Positions 1 through 11,485 of a stretch of 64,000 nt of DNA are shown here, in pieces. A model generated the notes under the pieces. That model was given only the letters and a program-made list of their open reading frames with translations. It was not told the origin of the DNA and did not search any database. The position numbers and the translations under genes were made by a program. The stretch is from Craterostigma plantagineum (Eukaryota > Streptophyta > Magnoliopsida > Lamiales > Linderniaceae), in assembly GCA_027422505.1 (NCBI GenBank), contig JAPQWV010000354.1, positions 62,001-126,000 of the forward strand, in the 5' to 3' direction. Every line of letters begins with the position of its first letter. Positions within the stretch are counted from its first letter, which is position 1.

Positions 1-63
1 TGATTCTTACTTGTAAATTCTCTGTCGTCAAAACTTAGGAATAGGTTCATCTATGCCAAGCAT

Positions 64-912
64 GTGTCAAAGGTGTGGGAGTCACTTGAAAAAACGTTTA
101 AGAAAGTTGATGGGTCTAGGAAATATTTTTTAAGACAGCAAATAGCTAGTATGAGGCAGGGAAATAATTCTGTATCCGTGTACTTTTCTAAATTACAACA
201 TTTATGGGATGAATATGATGCTCTTGTCTGTTATAAACCATGTCCATGTGATGTGTCTGCACATGATTCTAGTGTAGAGAGCGAGGGTAGACTTATTGAG
301 ATTCTAATGGGCCTCAATGATTCATTTCAAATAGTTAGAAGTAACATACTTTTAGCTAATCCCCTTCCTGATGTTTTTCATGCATTCAATGCTGTCTTTA
401 TGGAAGAGTCGCATAGAAATATTGCACTTTATTCTGAAAATGTTGATCCTGTCTCAAAATCTGTTAACAAGGTGAATAATCCAAATCTTGTATGCAAACA
501 TTGTGGTGGCAGAGGTCATTTGATAGAAAAATATTTCAAGTTGGTTGGATTTCCTGACTGGGTTAATGGAAATAGTAATACTTTCGTGAAGCAGAATAAA
601 ACGCATAAAATAAATTGGAATAAAAACCACAGTATATCCACTAATCAAGTGGAACTTGGGAATTCCAGTTCTAACCCTATTGCGACTAATTTGTCTGCGG
701 AACAGTACAAGTTGCTTAAGCTGCTGGATTGTTCAGAGCCACATGGGAACAACATGGATGTATTAACAGGTGTTTGTGTGAATTCCGTCTCCAAAAGATT
801 TAATAATAGTTGGATAGTGGACTCGGGAGCAACAGATCATGTTGTATGTTCATTTGATTACTTGAATAATGTTGCTCAGGTTGCCGATAGAAACTTGAAA
901 TTTAGGCGCTGA
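64..912 (+). pseudogene. copia-1 gag with start of protease (decayed)
   Basis: The 282-residue reading frame has the copia Gag capsid region (residues about 1-125). A zinc-knuckle remnant follows near residue 143 (CKHCGGRGHLIEKYF), where the final cysteine is replaced by tyrosine, so the CCHC motif is broken. Near residue 251 is the aspartic-protease active site WIVDSGATDH. The frame is lost soon after (residue 282), and the protease continues in another frame with EIPIKYVGD. It is the first coding part of copia-1. Upstream in-frame similarity suggests the true start lies outside the window. Confidence 0.85.
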
Positions 913-3900
913 AATCCCTATTAAATATGTTGGTGATGTGACCTTGAGTAGTGGATTAATCCTTAAGGAAGTGCTAGTAGTTCCTGAATTTCATTGCAAT
1001 TTGATGTCTGTTTCTAGACTTGTTTATGACAATGATTGTGCTGTTTGTTAAAAGATTCAATCTGTTCTACACAGGACCCACAAACCTCAAGAATGCTGGG
1101 GATTGGTAAGCTCGTTGATGGTCTTTACTACATTCAAACATTTTTTGACAAGAAAGGTAATTTTTTTTTAATATAGCAAGTAGCACAGCATCTTTCGTTC
1201 TGTGGCATAAAAGGTTAGGACATCCTGTTGATCCTGTTTTAAAACTGCTTTCTGATGATATTAAGTATTCCAATCTCAAGAATCATGAACCATGTGATGC
1301 ATGTCATAGAGCTAAGCAAATTAGAAATCCATTTCCGTTAAGTGATTCAAAATCAGATTCTGCATTTGATTTAGTTCATTTGGATATTTGGGGTCCTTTT
1401 TCGTGTTGACAATGATGAGAAAAAATATTTTCTAACTACTGTTGATGATTTTTCAAGAGGTTGTTGGGTATTTTTCCAAAACTCCAAGTCTGAAACTTTC
1501 AATAATTTTCAAAGTTTTTTCAACCTCGTCAAAAACCAGTTTTCAAAGAAAATAAAAATTATTAGATCTGATAACGGTTCTGAGATTTTTAAACTCTGAT
1601 TTTTTTGAATTTTGCATATAAGAGAGGTTTAAAACATCAAACTAGTTGTGCATGTACCCCACAACACAATGGCATTGTAGAAAGAAAGCATAGACATCTT
1701 TTGAATATAGCTAGAGCTTTACATTTTCAGTCAGGAGTGCCTATACAGTTTTGGAAAGAATGTATTATGACTTCAGTTTATTTGATAAATAGGCTTCCAT
1801 CATCAGTTTTAAATGGGAGATCTCCTTTTGAGCTACTGTTTAATTGCAAACCATTCTATGATCATTTTAGAGTCTTTGGATGTCTTTGTTATGCATCAAA
1901 TTTGACTATAGAAAATAAATTTGACCAAAGGGCTGTGAAGTCAGTAATGCTTGGGTATTCTGAAAACGAAAAAGCTTATAAACTGCTTGATTTAGATAAC
2001 ATGCGAATTTCTTCTTCTCGTGATGTCAACTTTTATGAACAGTTTTTCCATTTACTACGAAGGATAGCTCAGTGTCTGAAGATTATTTGCAAGATTATCA
2101 TTCTGCTTTATTTCCTGCTGATACTAACATTTCTTATGAAGGGTTGATGATGATACATCTGTTGTCCCTTTCATTTCTGATTTGGGTACAAACAGCGGAT
2201 CTGAACCCAAAATAATATTTTAACCCCAGGTTCAGTTGCAGGTAGTGCTGACCATGACATGCAACATTTAGCCTAATGTCGTTGGACAAAATGATGAGGT
2301 AAATAGAGAAGTGACATTGCATGGCAGACCCAAAAGACAAGTAAAGTATCCTAACTATCGTAATGATTACATTTTGTGATGTCACTAAGTTCAGTGTTAA
2401 GCACCCAATTAGTAGATATATTAATTATTCATCTTTGATGCCAGATGATAAATTTTTTTTGTGTAATCTAGATAATGCATCCACGTTTATTCCAAGGTGT
2501 GTTGAAGATGCATTAGAAAGCCGTGAATGGAAATTAGCCATGGATAGTGAAATGCATGCTTTGTGTGGAAATGATACTTGGGATGTCGTAGAGTTGCCTA
2601 ACAGGAAACCCATAGGTTGTAAGTGAATTTTTAAAATTAAATACAACTCAGATGGAACACTAGATAGGTATAAAGCGCGTTTGGTTGCGACGGGTTATAA
2701 TCAACGTGAAGGTGTAGATTTTCAAGAAACTTTTGCCCCTGTTGTGAAAATGGTTACGGTGCGTATATAACTATCTGTTGTTATCAATAATAATTGGGAT
2801 GTTTTTCAGTTAGATGTTAATAATGCATTTTTACATGGTGATTTGACTGAAAAAGTGTACATGAGATTGCCTGAAGGTTTTTATGATAAAAATGATATGC
2901 GTGTCTGCAGATTAAAGTCTTTGTATGGGTTAAAAACATACACCACGGAAACGGAATGAAAAACTCACTGTTTTTCTTAAACAAAATCAATATGAACAAA
3001 GCTTGCATGATTACTCCATGTTTTATAAAATTCGGATGGTAAATGTGTTTATATCCTTGTATATGTTGATATTATTATTGTTAGTGGTAGTGATATTATT
3101 GTTAGTGGTAATGATATACATGAAATAAAGCGTGTTAAAGATGCCTTGAATGCTGCTTTTGGTATTAAATATTTAGGTCTGTTAAGATACTTTCTAGGTA
3201 TAGAAATTATTAGGACCTCAAGTTCTTTTGTGTTACATCAAAGGAAGTATGTCCTTGAGCTGCTTGAAGAGTTTGGAATGCTGGTTGTAAGCCTAAAAGC
3301 ACGCCTATGCAACAACACTTGAATTTAAAGGTTGCTGAAAATGATAAGATGTTTGATGATACTGCTAGGCTTCAATATTGCTTGGTAGATTAATTTATCT
3401 TTGTAACACAAGAATTAATATTTGTTTTGTAGTTCAGTGTTGTAGTCAATACATGCATTCACCTAAATAATCTCATTTACAGGCTGCTTGTCGAATATCG
3501 AAATATTTGAAATCATGTCCAGGGTTTGGATTTTCTATATGCAAAAATGAAAATTTTAAAATTAATGTATTTTGTGACTCTGATTGGGCGCCGTGTCCGA
3601 TACTCGACGATCAGTCACTGGTTATTGTATTTTGGCTGGAAATTCTTTGCTGTCATGGAAAAGTAAAAAACAGAAAACCGTTTAAAATCTTCAGCTGAAG
3701 CCTAATACAGTGCAATGGCACAAACTTGTTGTGAGGTTATTTGGGTTCTTGGTAGGGGTGAGCAAAACCGGATATCCGGATTTTCGGATATACGTAATTC
3801 GGATATCCGGATTTTCGGATATCGAAAATTGATATCCGTATCCGATCCGATTTTAAACGGATATCTGAAATCGGATATCCGCTTTATTCGGCTATTTTAA

Positions 3901-4720
3901 CCGGATATCCACATCCAGTTTTTAATTTTATTTTTCTTATATGTTTTGTTGTTTTCTTAAAATCTTTTTTTTTTTATTTCATATCAACATAAAAAAATAT
4001 TTTTTTTCATATAAGAATTTTTACACATAGTAATTCACACAATATGTGAATTTATGATTCAAAATTACATAATAAAGAATAAACACAGTACCCCAAGTTC
4101 ACAATAGTTTTTTAACTTGCATCTCGATGTGTTTATGTTTTTTTTTTATTTCAATCTCTAACAAAGTTTTTGCAATAATAAAATAATAATATAAATTTAA
4201 GTATTCTACTTTGAGGATTTTTTTTCTTTTTGGACCTTCATTTTTTTTGGCAAGTTTTTGTTATTTATTATTTTTTTAAATATAAAATTGGATATCGGAT
4301 ATCCGGATTTTAGACAAACCACTATCCGTATCCGATCCGATTTATTTTAAAATAAATCGGATCGGATATCCGATCAAGCTTTTAAAATCGGATATCCGTT
4401 TTTTCGAATTTTGAAAAGCGGATACCGGATCGGAATCCCGTTGATATTTTTGCTGAGCCCTAGTTCCTGGTATCTTTAAGTATTTTCTTATTATAATCTT
4501 ACTCCAGCTGTTCTGTGATAATACTGCTGTATTACAAATAGCAGACAATCATGTGTTTCATGAAAGAACAAAGCATATTGAAATCGATTGTCACTTAATA
4601 CGACAACATATTATTAATAAAAAATTTTCTACTCGTATGTAGCGTCTAAAGATCAGTAGCTGATGTGTTAACTATGGCCCTTGGCAAAGAGGCACATATT
4701 CGATTTTGCAGGTTACTGGG
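913..4720 (+). pseudogene. copia-1 pol remnant (protease end, integrase, RT, RNase H)
   Basis: A GAG-preintegrase zinc-binding region lies near 1195-1320 (LWHKRLGHP ... CDACHRAKQ). The integrase core runs to about 2120, including DNGSE near 1568 and the downstream ERKHR glutamate near 1680. RT begins near 2500 and has an in-frame stop after the GCK of its N-terminal region (2624). The YVDD box near 3060 is changed. RNase H starts near 3560 (CDSDWA), is split by the hAT insertion at 3753-4462, and resumes with [13 protein letters not shown] near 4550. Numerous frame breaks make it non-coding. Confidence 0.88.
3753..4462. mobile_element. hAT-like non-autonomous element inside copia-1
   Basis: The 710-bp element has ends TAGGGGTGAGCAAAA and, read from the other side, TAGGGCTCAGCAAAA. 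It is flanked by 8-bp target duplications GTTCTTGG (3745-3752) and GTTCCTGG (4463-4470), one mismatch. The 8-bp duplication and TAGGG(G/C)T ends fit the hAT superfamily. Both subterminal regions are packed with GGATATCC and CGGATAT motifs in both orientations. No transposase is encoded. Removing it rejoins the RNase H sequence of copia-1. Confidence 0.88.
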
Positions 4721-4757
4721 AATGGCTGACGTCTTCGCTCCAAGAACTGCGGGGGAG

Positions 4758-5181
4758 TGTTGAAAAGGGTATAATTGTCAAGTCCTCCACTCTTGGGCTG
4801 AATATTATGGGCCAAATTCTTTAATTAAGTCCATTCACGAATTATTTAGCAGCCCATATTCTAGACCCTTCCAATGCATATAAAGATGGAGAAACCCTAC
4901 TTTTGCATCGAACACTTCAAGCGTAGCCAGAAATGGAAATACTTACTAAAACCCTACTTTTCTCTCTGTGATGTTCTAAGCTGTTTCACAATATTGTGTG
5001 CTCTTGCTTTGTAAACTAGAGATTCTTATATGCTCTTGCCTCCTCCTTTACATAGCTTATGTGAAGATTCGTTGTTGGTACAGTTAGTACTTGTATGCTT
5101 TAGTAATTTTGGTTCAGATCTCTGAACACTATTTTTCGACTACTTTTTGATCATTTATCTGTATGGTTCCAAGTTTTAACA
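4758..5181 (+). repeat. copia-1 3' LTR
   Basis: The LTR starts TGTTGAAAAGG directly after a polypurine tract and ends TTTTAACA, giving 5'-TG...CA-3' termini and 424 bp. A TATA-like motif (CATATAAAG, about 4877) lies 120 bp inside. The partner LTR is outside the window, so the age cannot be read. Confidence 0.82.
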
Positions 5182-5884
5182 CACACTGACGTTGGTTTGT
5201 CCAAGTCGAAGAACTCCCATGTGGATTTTCTTCCATCTTAAACCAAATAATATTGGATGAAAAATGCAGTCAAAATTTCCTCCTAAGGCGTAGAGAGCAT
5301 GTTGAAGGTGTGGCGATTTGGGCGATGATGATTTAGGGGTTTAAATTTCTCCTCTCCATGCCACTGCCCTATTCGATCCCGATGCAATTCTTCTTTTCTT
5401 TTTCTATTTTGATTTCTTTTTAATATATCTAATTGAGGGTATTAAGGTCCTTTCAGCATCTCCGTTAGAAACTAACAGCTTTAACCCTAAAAACTTTGCT
5501 TTTGTTAACTCAAGGGTACGGGATTATCTTTCATCAAACGTTAGGGGTATCGGCCGGAATCCAAAAAAACTTTGGGTACCAGCGGGAAAATTTGTAAACT
5601 CGAGGGTACCAGAGGGCCTTCCCTATTTCTAACAAGGGGAAGCAATTAAAAAATGACCGAAATAAATGTAAAAAAACTATTTAAGATAACTATGTAACAC
5701 AGTGGATTAAACTATATAAGACTACAATTATAGTTATTACTAAACATTACTAGACTATACATGACAACTTAGAGGATGAAAAGTAAATTTCATGAAAGGT
5801 ATATGGCTAAAATTTTAGTTGGTTGTGGGTCTTTGGGAATGTCATATAATTAAAATGATTACCTTGCTCGAAGTCATGGTCATC
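5182..5884. other. Intergenic, no gene recognised
   Basis: No coding sequence is supported here. Short repeated phrases such as ACTCGAGGGTACC / ACTCAAGGGTACG (5500-5620) resemble fragments of old dispersed repeats. No ends or target duplications were found. Confidence 0.5.
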
Positions 5885-8800
5885 TAGAACAGAAAATTCG
5901 GGCCCGAGCCCGTGGGCCGGACCGACTCGGTCCTAAAAAATACCGGGCTCGAGCCTAAATTTCCTGAAACGAAACATAATTGGGCCTATTTGGCCCGGTC
6001 CGTCAGGCCCACCGGGTTGACGACCCGCGGGTCACATAGCCCCACGGACCGTGGGCCAAATTGGGCCCGCTATATTAGTTTTTCCTTTTATTTTCTATAT
6101 ATTATATTAATAAAAATTAATTTTATAAGAAAACATTAATTTTTTTTATCTTTTTATGAGATACAACTTTTTTTAATTATTATATATTTGTAATATTGTG
6201 TGTAATAATAGTATAAACGATATTAATAATGAATAAATAAAATAATTTTAGATAAACAAGTTACAAAATATAAAAGAAAATCTAGGCCCATCAGGCCCAA
6301 CCCATCAAGCTACGGGCTTGTGACGCCCCGCCATCTACTTACCATTTCTAATGCTAACTTATGTGGCTAATGTCAGTATAAAATAAATAATACGCGAAAA
6401 CGTGGGTAAAATTTTTCCTTTTATATAACGGAATTCGTTCTGTACAAGTCAAAATATCGCTCCCAACCTATTTACATAGAGTGGTTTCATAATTACAACA
6501 AAAGAAACCATATCTTTCGCCCCACGGGTCGCATTCATGTAAACACCACCCTCAAAAGTCGCGGGAAGCTTCAAAAGATAGCCTTGTCATCATAAGCGAT
6601 CACGTACCGTGGTCGCGTGTACCTACAACACATAAAAATATGGGATGAGCTATAAAGCTCAGTAAGTAGGAATAATGCATGCCGTGAACGTGTCTCATTT
6701 GCAAAGGCATCACAGCCAATGCATTCAGACCCTAATAGGATCAAATTCAATCTCATATCTCTCAGGGCCCTCGACTGACTTACTATGCACCATTTTCATA
6801 GCTCAAATCCAATAAGGATAATTGGTCCAGCAATCCACAAAGGGTGGCGAACCATAAAATACTAGTCACACATTTCGGCCCAACTCACATTGGGATGCAT
6901 GACTGTCCGCCATTCGGCCCAATGGGTACTTGCTGTTCCGCGGATGCTCACGCTGGTAGCCCACTTCGGGGTCGCCAACACCAGAGATACCATCGGTGTC
7001 GCTGCCACCCTCGAATCGCCTCCTCCAGGTTCGCACCTACCGCAATTCAGGGCATTCTGCCCAAATAATAAAAAATATATCCGACGGCGTACCGAGTCGT
7101 CATGGTGTCATAGAAGCAGTCCAGACTCAACTGTGAGTCGACATCTGATGCCTATATCCGCAAATATCCACCGCTTTCAAGCGACATTATACCATGCATA
7201 CGCTCGTCTCGCAATTCTCGTGCATGCCATGTATGCATGTGTTCATGCTCATGTGAGCAGTACAGAAATTCATGCTATATCATCATACATAGCAAATAAT
7301 TCACGTAATCTCATATAAGCAAATAGCCACGTAATACACATTCATACAAACAACTTATGTGTTGTAGTTGAAATTCCCACTTACTTGTCGTCCAAGCTAA
7401 TAAATTTAGTGCTCCGAGAAATTCCTATTTTTCGATCCTTAGATAAAAATATTACAATATCAATATCATAACTAAATTAGATGATCGTGCTGAAATAAAT
7501 TGTTTCGATTTGCTAAAAACCCTTAGTCGCTCGATTCTAGATAAATTACGCAACACCCGACTTGGTACCTAATTTATATTCGCCCGAAAGTTTATAAAAA
7601 CATTGGTCAAAGTCGGTCAGCGCTAATTCCTAAAAGTTCTCGGCGAAAGTAGAATCGCCCAATTTATCACGCTCGAAACTTAGTTTTCATATAACTCGAC
7701 GAAAGTCCCATGCTAAGTGATTAACCGCCCGAAACTATTCTCCAGTTAGTTATTTAAAGCCTATATTATAATCGGCCGATGTGTTATGGTCGAAACCCAA
7801 ATTCGCCGAGGATCTATCCTTCACTCTAAAGTCGCCCGATTTGTTTCCTTTCAGCTTACATTCGCTGAGCCTAATAATAATAATATTGTTAACCTACTCG
7901 AAAGTTATATGTCTACAATTCATTCGACCGATTTTCCTAATCATGATTCTATTTGCAATCGAGTTACCCTAAAGCAAATTCCTTAGACTTAACTTAATTC
8001 TTTTCCACGAATTATTAAGCTTATACATGCATAAACTTAAGCAAAAAGTGTTAGTATCAGTTCAGTACTAGAGCTTAGGGTTTTTCGATAATATTTTGTC
8101 AAGACACTATGATCTCCATAGCATTCCAATTATATTCGGACCTACAAGAGTTTAAATTCTACCAAACCTGATTATGTATAATTTTTTAGCCTAATAATTC
8201 CTAAGACATGCTAATGTGCGAATAAAATATAAGATTAAGGTAAAGAAAAATATACCCCTTCCAAGTATAGTTCGATTTCTTTTGTTTGGAGCTCTTTCCT
8301 TTCTCTCTTAAACTTTCGTTGGATATTTTTCTTCTGATATGAGTTATTTCTTTTTCTGTTAGTTCTTGTTGTATTTTTGGCTTATGAAGATTTTCGTGGT
8401 TGTGGTTTTTTACTTCATGGTTAATAGATAAACATACAAGCTTGGAAGATTGTGTATGAATTGACTATTAGGTGACGTGTTTTACCTTATTAGTTAAGAA
8501 ACACTTCCCTCTCCTCACTTCAACTATTTTGTTACTTAAAATGAAATCATTTCTCTTAGTACTATGTATACATACATATGTTTGTTACATTCGAGTTTCC
8601 AATTCCCTTGTTAAAATTGTAATCATTACCCGAAGCTCAAGTGTCGATGTATCATCCGAGTTTCTAAGTCCCAATTTTTTTGCTTATCGCCTGAATTCCT
8701 ACATTAAGATCGGCCAATTTGAGTCTCAATCTGATTATCCAAAAAGTGCAAGGATCGCCGCCCGATCCTTCATTGGCTCGGCGAAAACTAACAGTAAAGC

Positions 8801-9249
8801 TTTAATTTCTTATCTAAGATCTATTGCTGTCGGCCGAAACAGAAATTTGTATAAATATTAGAATTCTATTTTACCTGAAATTAAGTCCTCACATGATGTC
8901 GTCCGAACTTTGCTTTACTACAATCGGTCGAATTTCACTTCGTAATATAACCTTATTTTCGCCAAGATTTCTCAATTCTCACCTACGCCTAAATGTTACC
9001 CAAACTTTTCCAAAGTACTAATATTTTCACACAAGTTATTTCTCAGATAACACACATAAGGCTGTAAAACACGTATTATGCAATCACATAAGCACGTAAT
9101 ATGTATGCAAATTTATTGACCGGCTTACTTACGGGACTCGGGTGTTACAGGGCTTGAGCCTAAGAATCTTAGGCCCGTAGGATTCTGGAGTGGTCCAATC
9201 TGACCAGCCGATTGTCTGGCAGTCCGACTCTGCCCAACTTTAAGCTCTA
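5885..9249. mobile_element. hAT-like GGCCCG-rich element, interrupted by a solo LTR
   Basis: The ends are TAGAACAGAAA (5885) and TTAAGCTCTA (9249). They match the TAGAGCTGAAA termini of the better preserved relative at 53295-53727. The central AT-rich core (ATATTTGTAATATTGTGT near 6185) also matches that relative. Subterminal regions are dense in GGGCCCG-type motifs. Without the inserted LTR the element is about 0.53 kb. The flanks TGGTCATC and GGGTCAAT match at 5 of 8 positions, so the duplication is eroded. No transposase. Confidence 0.7.
6319..9149 (-). mobile_element. Solo LTR of a gypsy-type retrotransposon (2.8 kb)
   Basis: The segment runs from TGTGACGCCCC to GGGTGTTACA, with perfect 5-bp target duplications GGGCT at 6314-6318 and 9150-9154. 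On the minus strand it begins TGTAACACCCGAG and ends GGGGCGTCACA, a terminal style seen in long plant Ty3/gypsy LTRs. No gag-pol, primer site or second LTR is visible in its 2831 bp, so it is best read as a solo LTR left by LTR-LTR recombination. Internal motifs such as CGCCCGAAA recur many times (7580-7960, 8640-8940). The superfamily call is an inference from length and termini. Confidence 0.8.
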
Positions 9250-9423
9250 GGGTCAATATGGCCTGCGGCCCGTGGGAGCGGGCTAGCCCCCATAATTATA
9301 ATAATTAAAAATTATCCATAATGGGCCGGTCCCCCATTTTTTAGGCCCGTCATGGCGGGCCAGCCCGCCCCGCCAAGTTTCGGGCTTTGGCCGGCCAACC
9401 CGACCCGGCTGCCAAATTGACAC
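9250..9423. mobile_element. Short hAT-like element of the CTGTCAA family
   Basis: The segment begins GGGTCAATATGGCCTGCGG and ends CCAAATTGACAC. These resemble the two ends of the intact element at 26162-26638 (CTGTCAATGTGG / CCAATTTGACAG). The interior is GGCCCG/CCCGCC-rich with a short AT-rich middle. It abuts the end of the preceding hAT element, so target duplications cannot be read cleanly. Confidence 0.6.
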
Positions 9424-9774
9424 GTCTACTCTAAGGTAGTCCCATAGACTAAGATGAGCCTCGGATTCGCTTCTGCTGAATCTTATTGAGTGTGGGAATT
9501 ACAATGGCATTTTGTGGGTGCTTTTTGTTTTAAATAGAAATAAAATTTCTAAAGACACATCATTTACTGTGAATAAAAAAACTAAAGAACCTCACAGTCT
9601 TGGGAAGGTTCGGGGCCTGTTCGCTTCAGATCCCGACTTCTTCACGGGCTTGTATTTACTTGAGGGTTACTGACGAGGCCACATAGTAGCTTTCATGAGT
9701 TTATCTTAATTACAAGTTTGTCACTAAAAAATTAAACAAATTTAGGAAGGGCTTATTACTTAAATAAATATATT
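9424..9774. other. Intergenic, nothing recognised
   Basis: Between the hAT fragment and the Mutator-like element there is no supported reading frame, RNA gene or repeat end. Confidence 0.5.
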
Positions 9775-10308
9775 TAAAAAGTAGGGGATTCAACACTTAA
9801 ATACCTACATCCAAAAAAATTAGACAGATCAGTCCCTAGTCAGTGTATTTTTTAACCTAAGTACCTAGTTGAATTTTATTTTACTGATAGGTACCTAACT
9901 GACGGATTTACCCCTACTAGAACTGGTTTTTTACATATCTTACCTTATTTCTTATTTCACGTTCGATCGCTTCTAAAAAAGAGAAAAAATCGCACAGCCT
10001 CAAACCAAATCGCGCGATTGCTTTCCAGAAATCGACCCGGGTTTTTTTGGCTTCAGATCCTACGTCGTCTGTCCACTCGTTCGTCGTTGTATTCCCTTCT
10101 GAAATCGATTGGTAAGTCATTCACAGTATTACCGTAAGTGGTCGCATTTCGTCACGATTAGGGTTCTTTTATGCGTGTTTTTGGAATGACATTGATCTGT
10201 TGGTCGATTAGGGTTTTTTTGTGCGTGTATTTCGTCATGGCTGCTTGATTTGGGGTTTTTTTGGAATGGGTCGATTTTGGTTTTTTCGAATGGGGTCAAT
10301 TTGTTGTG

Positions 10309-10620
10309 GTACTACATCGTAACTGCATTTGGTACCCTCTGTTTTGGCATATCGGTACCCCTTGTGTGAATAAAATGGTACTGCTTGCCAAAAGTGGTCG
10401 AATGGGTCAATTTTTTGGTACTACATTATCACCGCATTAGGTACTCTTTGTTTAGGCAAATTGGTATCCCTTATGTGAGAAAAATGGTACTGCTTGTTAA
10501 CATTGGTTTTATCGACTGAGGTCAATTTGTTTTGGTACTACATTATCACTGCATTTGGTACCCTCTGTTTGGTCAAATTGGTACCCCTTGTGTGAAAAAT
10601 AGTACTGCTTGCTGACAGTG
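10309..10620 (+). repeat. Threefold tandem repeat of about 110 bp in the MULE
   Basis: Units starting GGTACTACAT at about 10309, 10417 and 10534 each contain GGTACCCTCTG, TTGGTACCCCTTGTGTGA and a variant of GGTACTGCTTGC. They differ by small substitutions and indels. The array sits just before an intron-like acceptor (TTTTTTTGCAG, 10624-10634). Confidence 0.75.
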
Positions 10621-10634
10621 TATTTTTTTGCAGA

Positions 10635-10850
10635 AATGCCTCCACGGAACAGATTTGAGCTGGCTTCCCGGTGCCATCATGCGCTGTTTCGATCTACCAT
10701 AAACAATTGGGTAGCATGACTCCAGATCAAAAAGAAGCTCTAAGAAGGTCCCCGTTTCATTTTTTTAGATATGCCTAAGGTGAGCCATTCGTTTGTTCGA
10801 ATCATCCGGCCTGATGATGAACGGGTGAACTATTGGGCTAATGGTAATAC
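10635..10850 (+). pseudogene. Decayed gene fragment, DUF1985/Ulp1-type MULE cargo suspected
   Basis: After a splice-acceptor-like TTTTTTTGCAG an ATG opens a short frame (MPPRNRFELASRCHHALF). Frame changes then lead through MTPDQKEALRRSPFHFF and LDMPKVSHSFVRII. The wording resembles the N-terminal DUF1985 region of Ulp1-protease-like proteins carried by plant MULEs of the Kaonashi type. That family match is from memory of its style and is only moderately secure. At least two frameshifts and a stop make this non-coding. No peptidase domain was found downstream. Confidence 0.4.
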
Positions 10851-11011
10851 TCTCCGTTACGTTATGAGTTTACCTTTTTTGCTTATGTATTTATTGATGA
10901 ATTCAATGCTTTGGGAACTTTCAGATTTGGGTGTATGAGCATGTGCCCTCGTTGGCGCAGAAGCGGGAGATATAAAATCCCAACTTTTATGTGTTGCTTT
11001 GTTTCTAACTG

Positions 11012-11485
11012 TTGAATGAATTATGTGTTGTTAAGGTTGATGGAGGAGTTAGCGGATCTCATTTGGAGTGGAGTGCTCGTGTGGAGAGGTTGGAAGCCGA
11101 GTTGAGATTGGAGGACGAGGTTATAAGAGATCTAAGGTCAAACGTTCGGACGTCGAAGGTTGATATGTCCAACGATGATGCGAGGGAGGAGGTAGAGGCT
11201 GAGGATACTGAACGAGTGCATGATAAAGAGGCCGAGACTAAGGATAGGGATGTGTGCAAGGATGTGGGTGATGATAAGGCCGAGGATATGGTTCATAGTG
11301 AGGGTGATGATATGGCCGAGCAGATGGTTCATAGCGACGGTGAGAAGGCCGGAGAGGACAAGGTTGAGGATACGGGTGAGGATAGGGCCGGGGATATGGC
11401 TCATAGTGACCGTGACGATATGGCCAAGGTGATGGCTCGTAGCGACGGTGAGAAGGCCGAGGAGGACAATGTCTACTTAGGTTAA
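11012..11485 (+). CDS. Hypothetical acidic repeat-containing ORF in the MULE
   Basis: An open frame of 157 residues. Residues about 17-50 look helical and coiled-coil prone (LEWSARVERLEAELRLEDEV). The remainder is extremely rich in Asp, Glu and Lys and built from imperfect repeats of the type DDMAEQMVHSDGEKA. It follows the DUF1985-like fragment in the same orientation, so it may be a later exon of the captured gene. There is no recognised catalytic motif, and the start codon is simply the first ATG in frame. Expression is doubtful. Confidence 0.35.
   Translation: MNELCVVKVDGGVSGSHLEWSARVERLEAELRLEDEVIRDLRSNVRTSKVDMSNDDAREEVEAEDTERVHDKEAETKDRDVCKDVGDDKAEDMVHSEGDDMAEQMVHSDGEKAGEDKVEDTGEDRAGDMAHSDRDDMAKVMARSDGEKAEEDNVYLG

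Larger units (their letters stand above)
1..5181 (+). mobile_element. Ty1/copia retrotransposon copia-1, 5' truncated by window edge, decayed
   Basis: Gag, protease, integrase, reverse transcriptase and RNase H similarity follows in copia order (integrase before RT) on the + strand, ending in a polypurine tract (GCGGGGGAG, 4749-4757) and a 3' LTR. The 5' LTR and primer site lie outside the window. The coding region is broken by many stops and frameshifts, and by a 710-bp hAT element at 3753-4462. The element is therefore an old, non-functional copy. The 5' target duplication cannot be seen. Confidence 0.93.

Noticed and set aside
6844..7318. Frames of 74 and 142 residues in the solo LTR
   Set aside because: They overlap in different frames, have no domain, and lie inside a well-delimited LTR.
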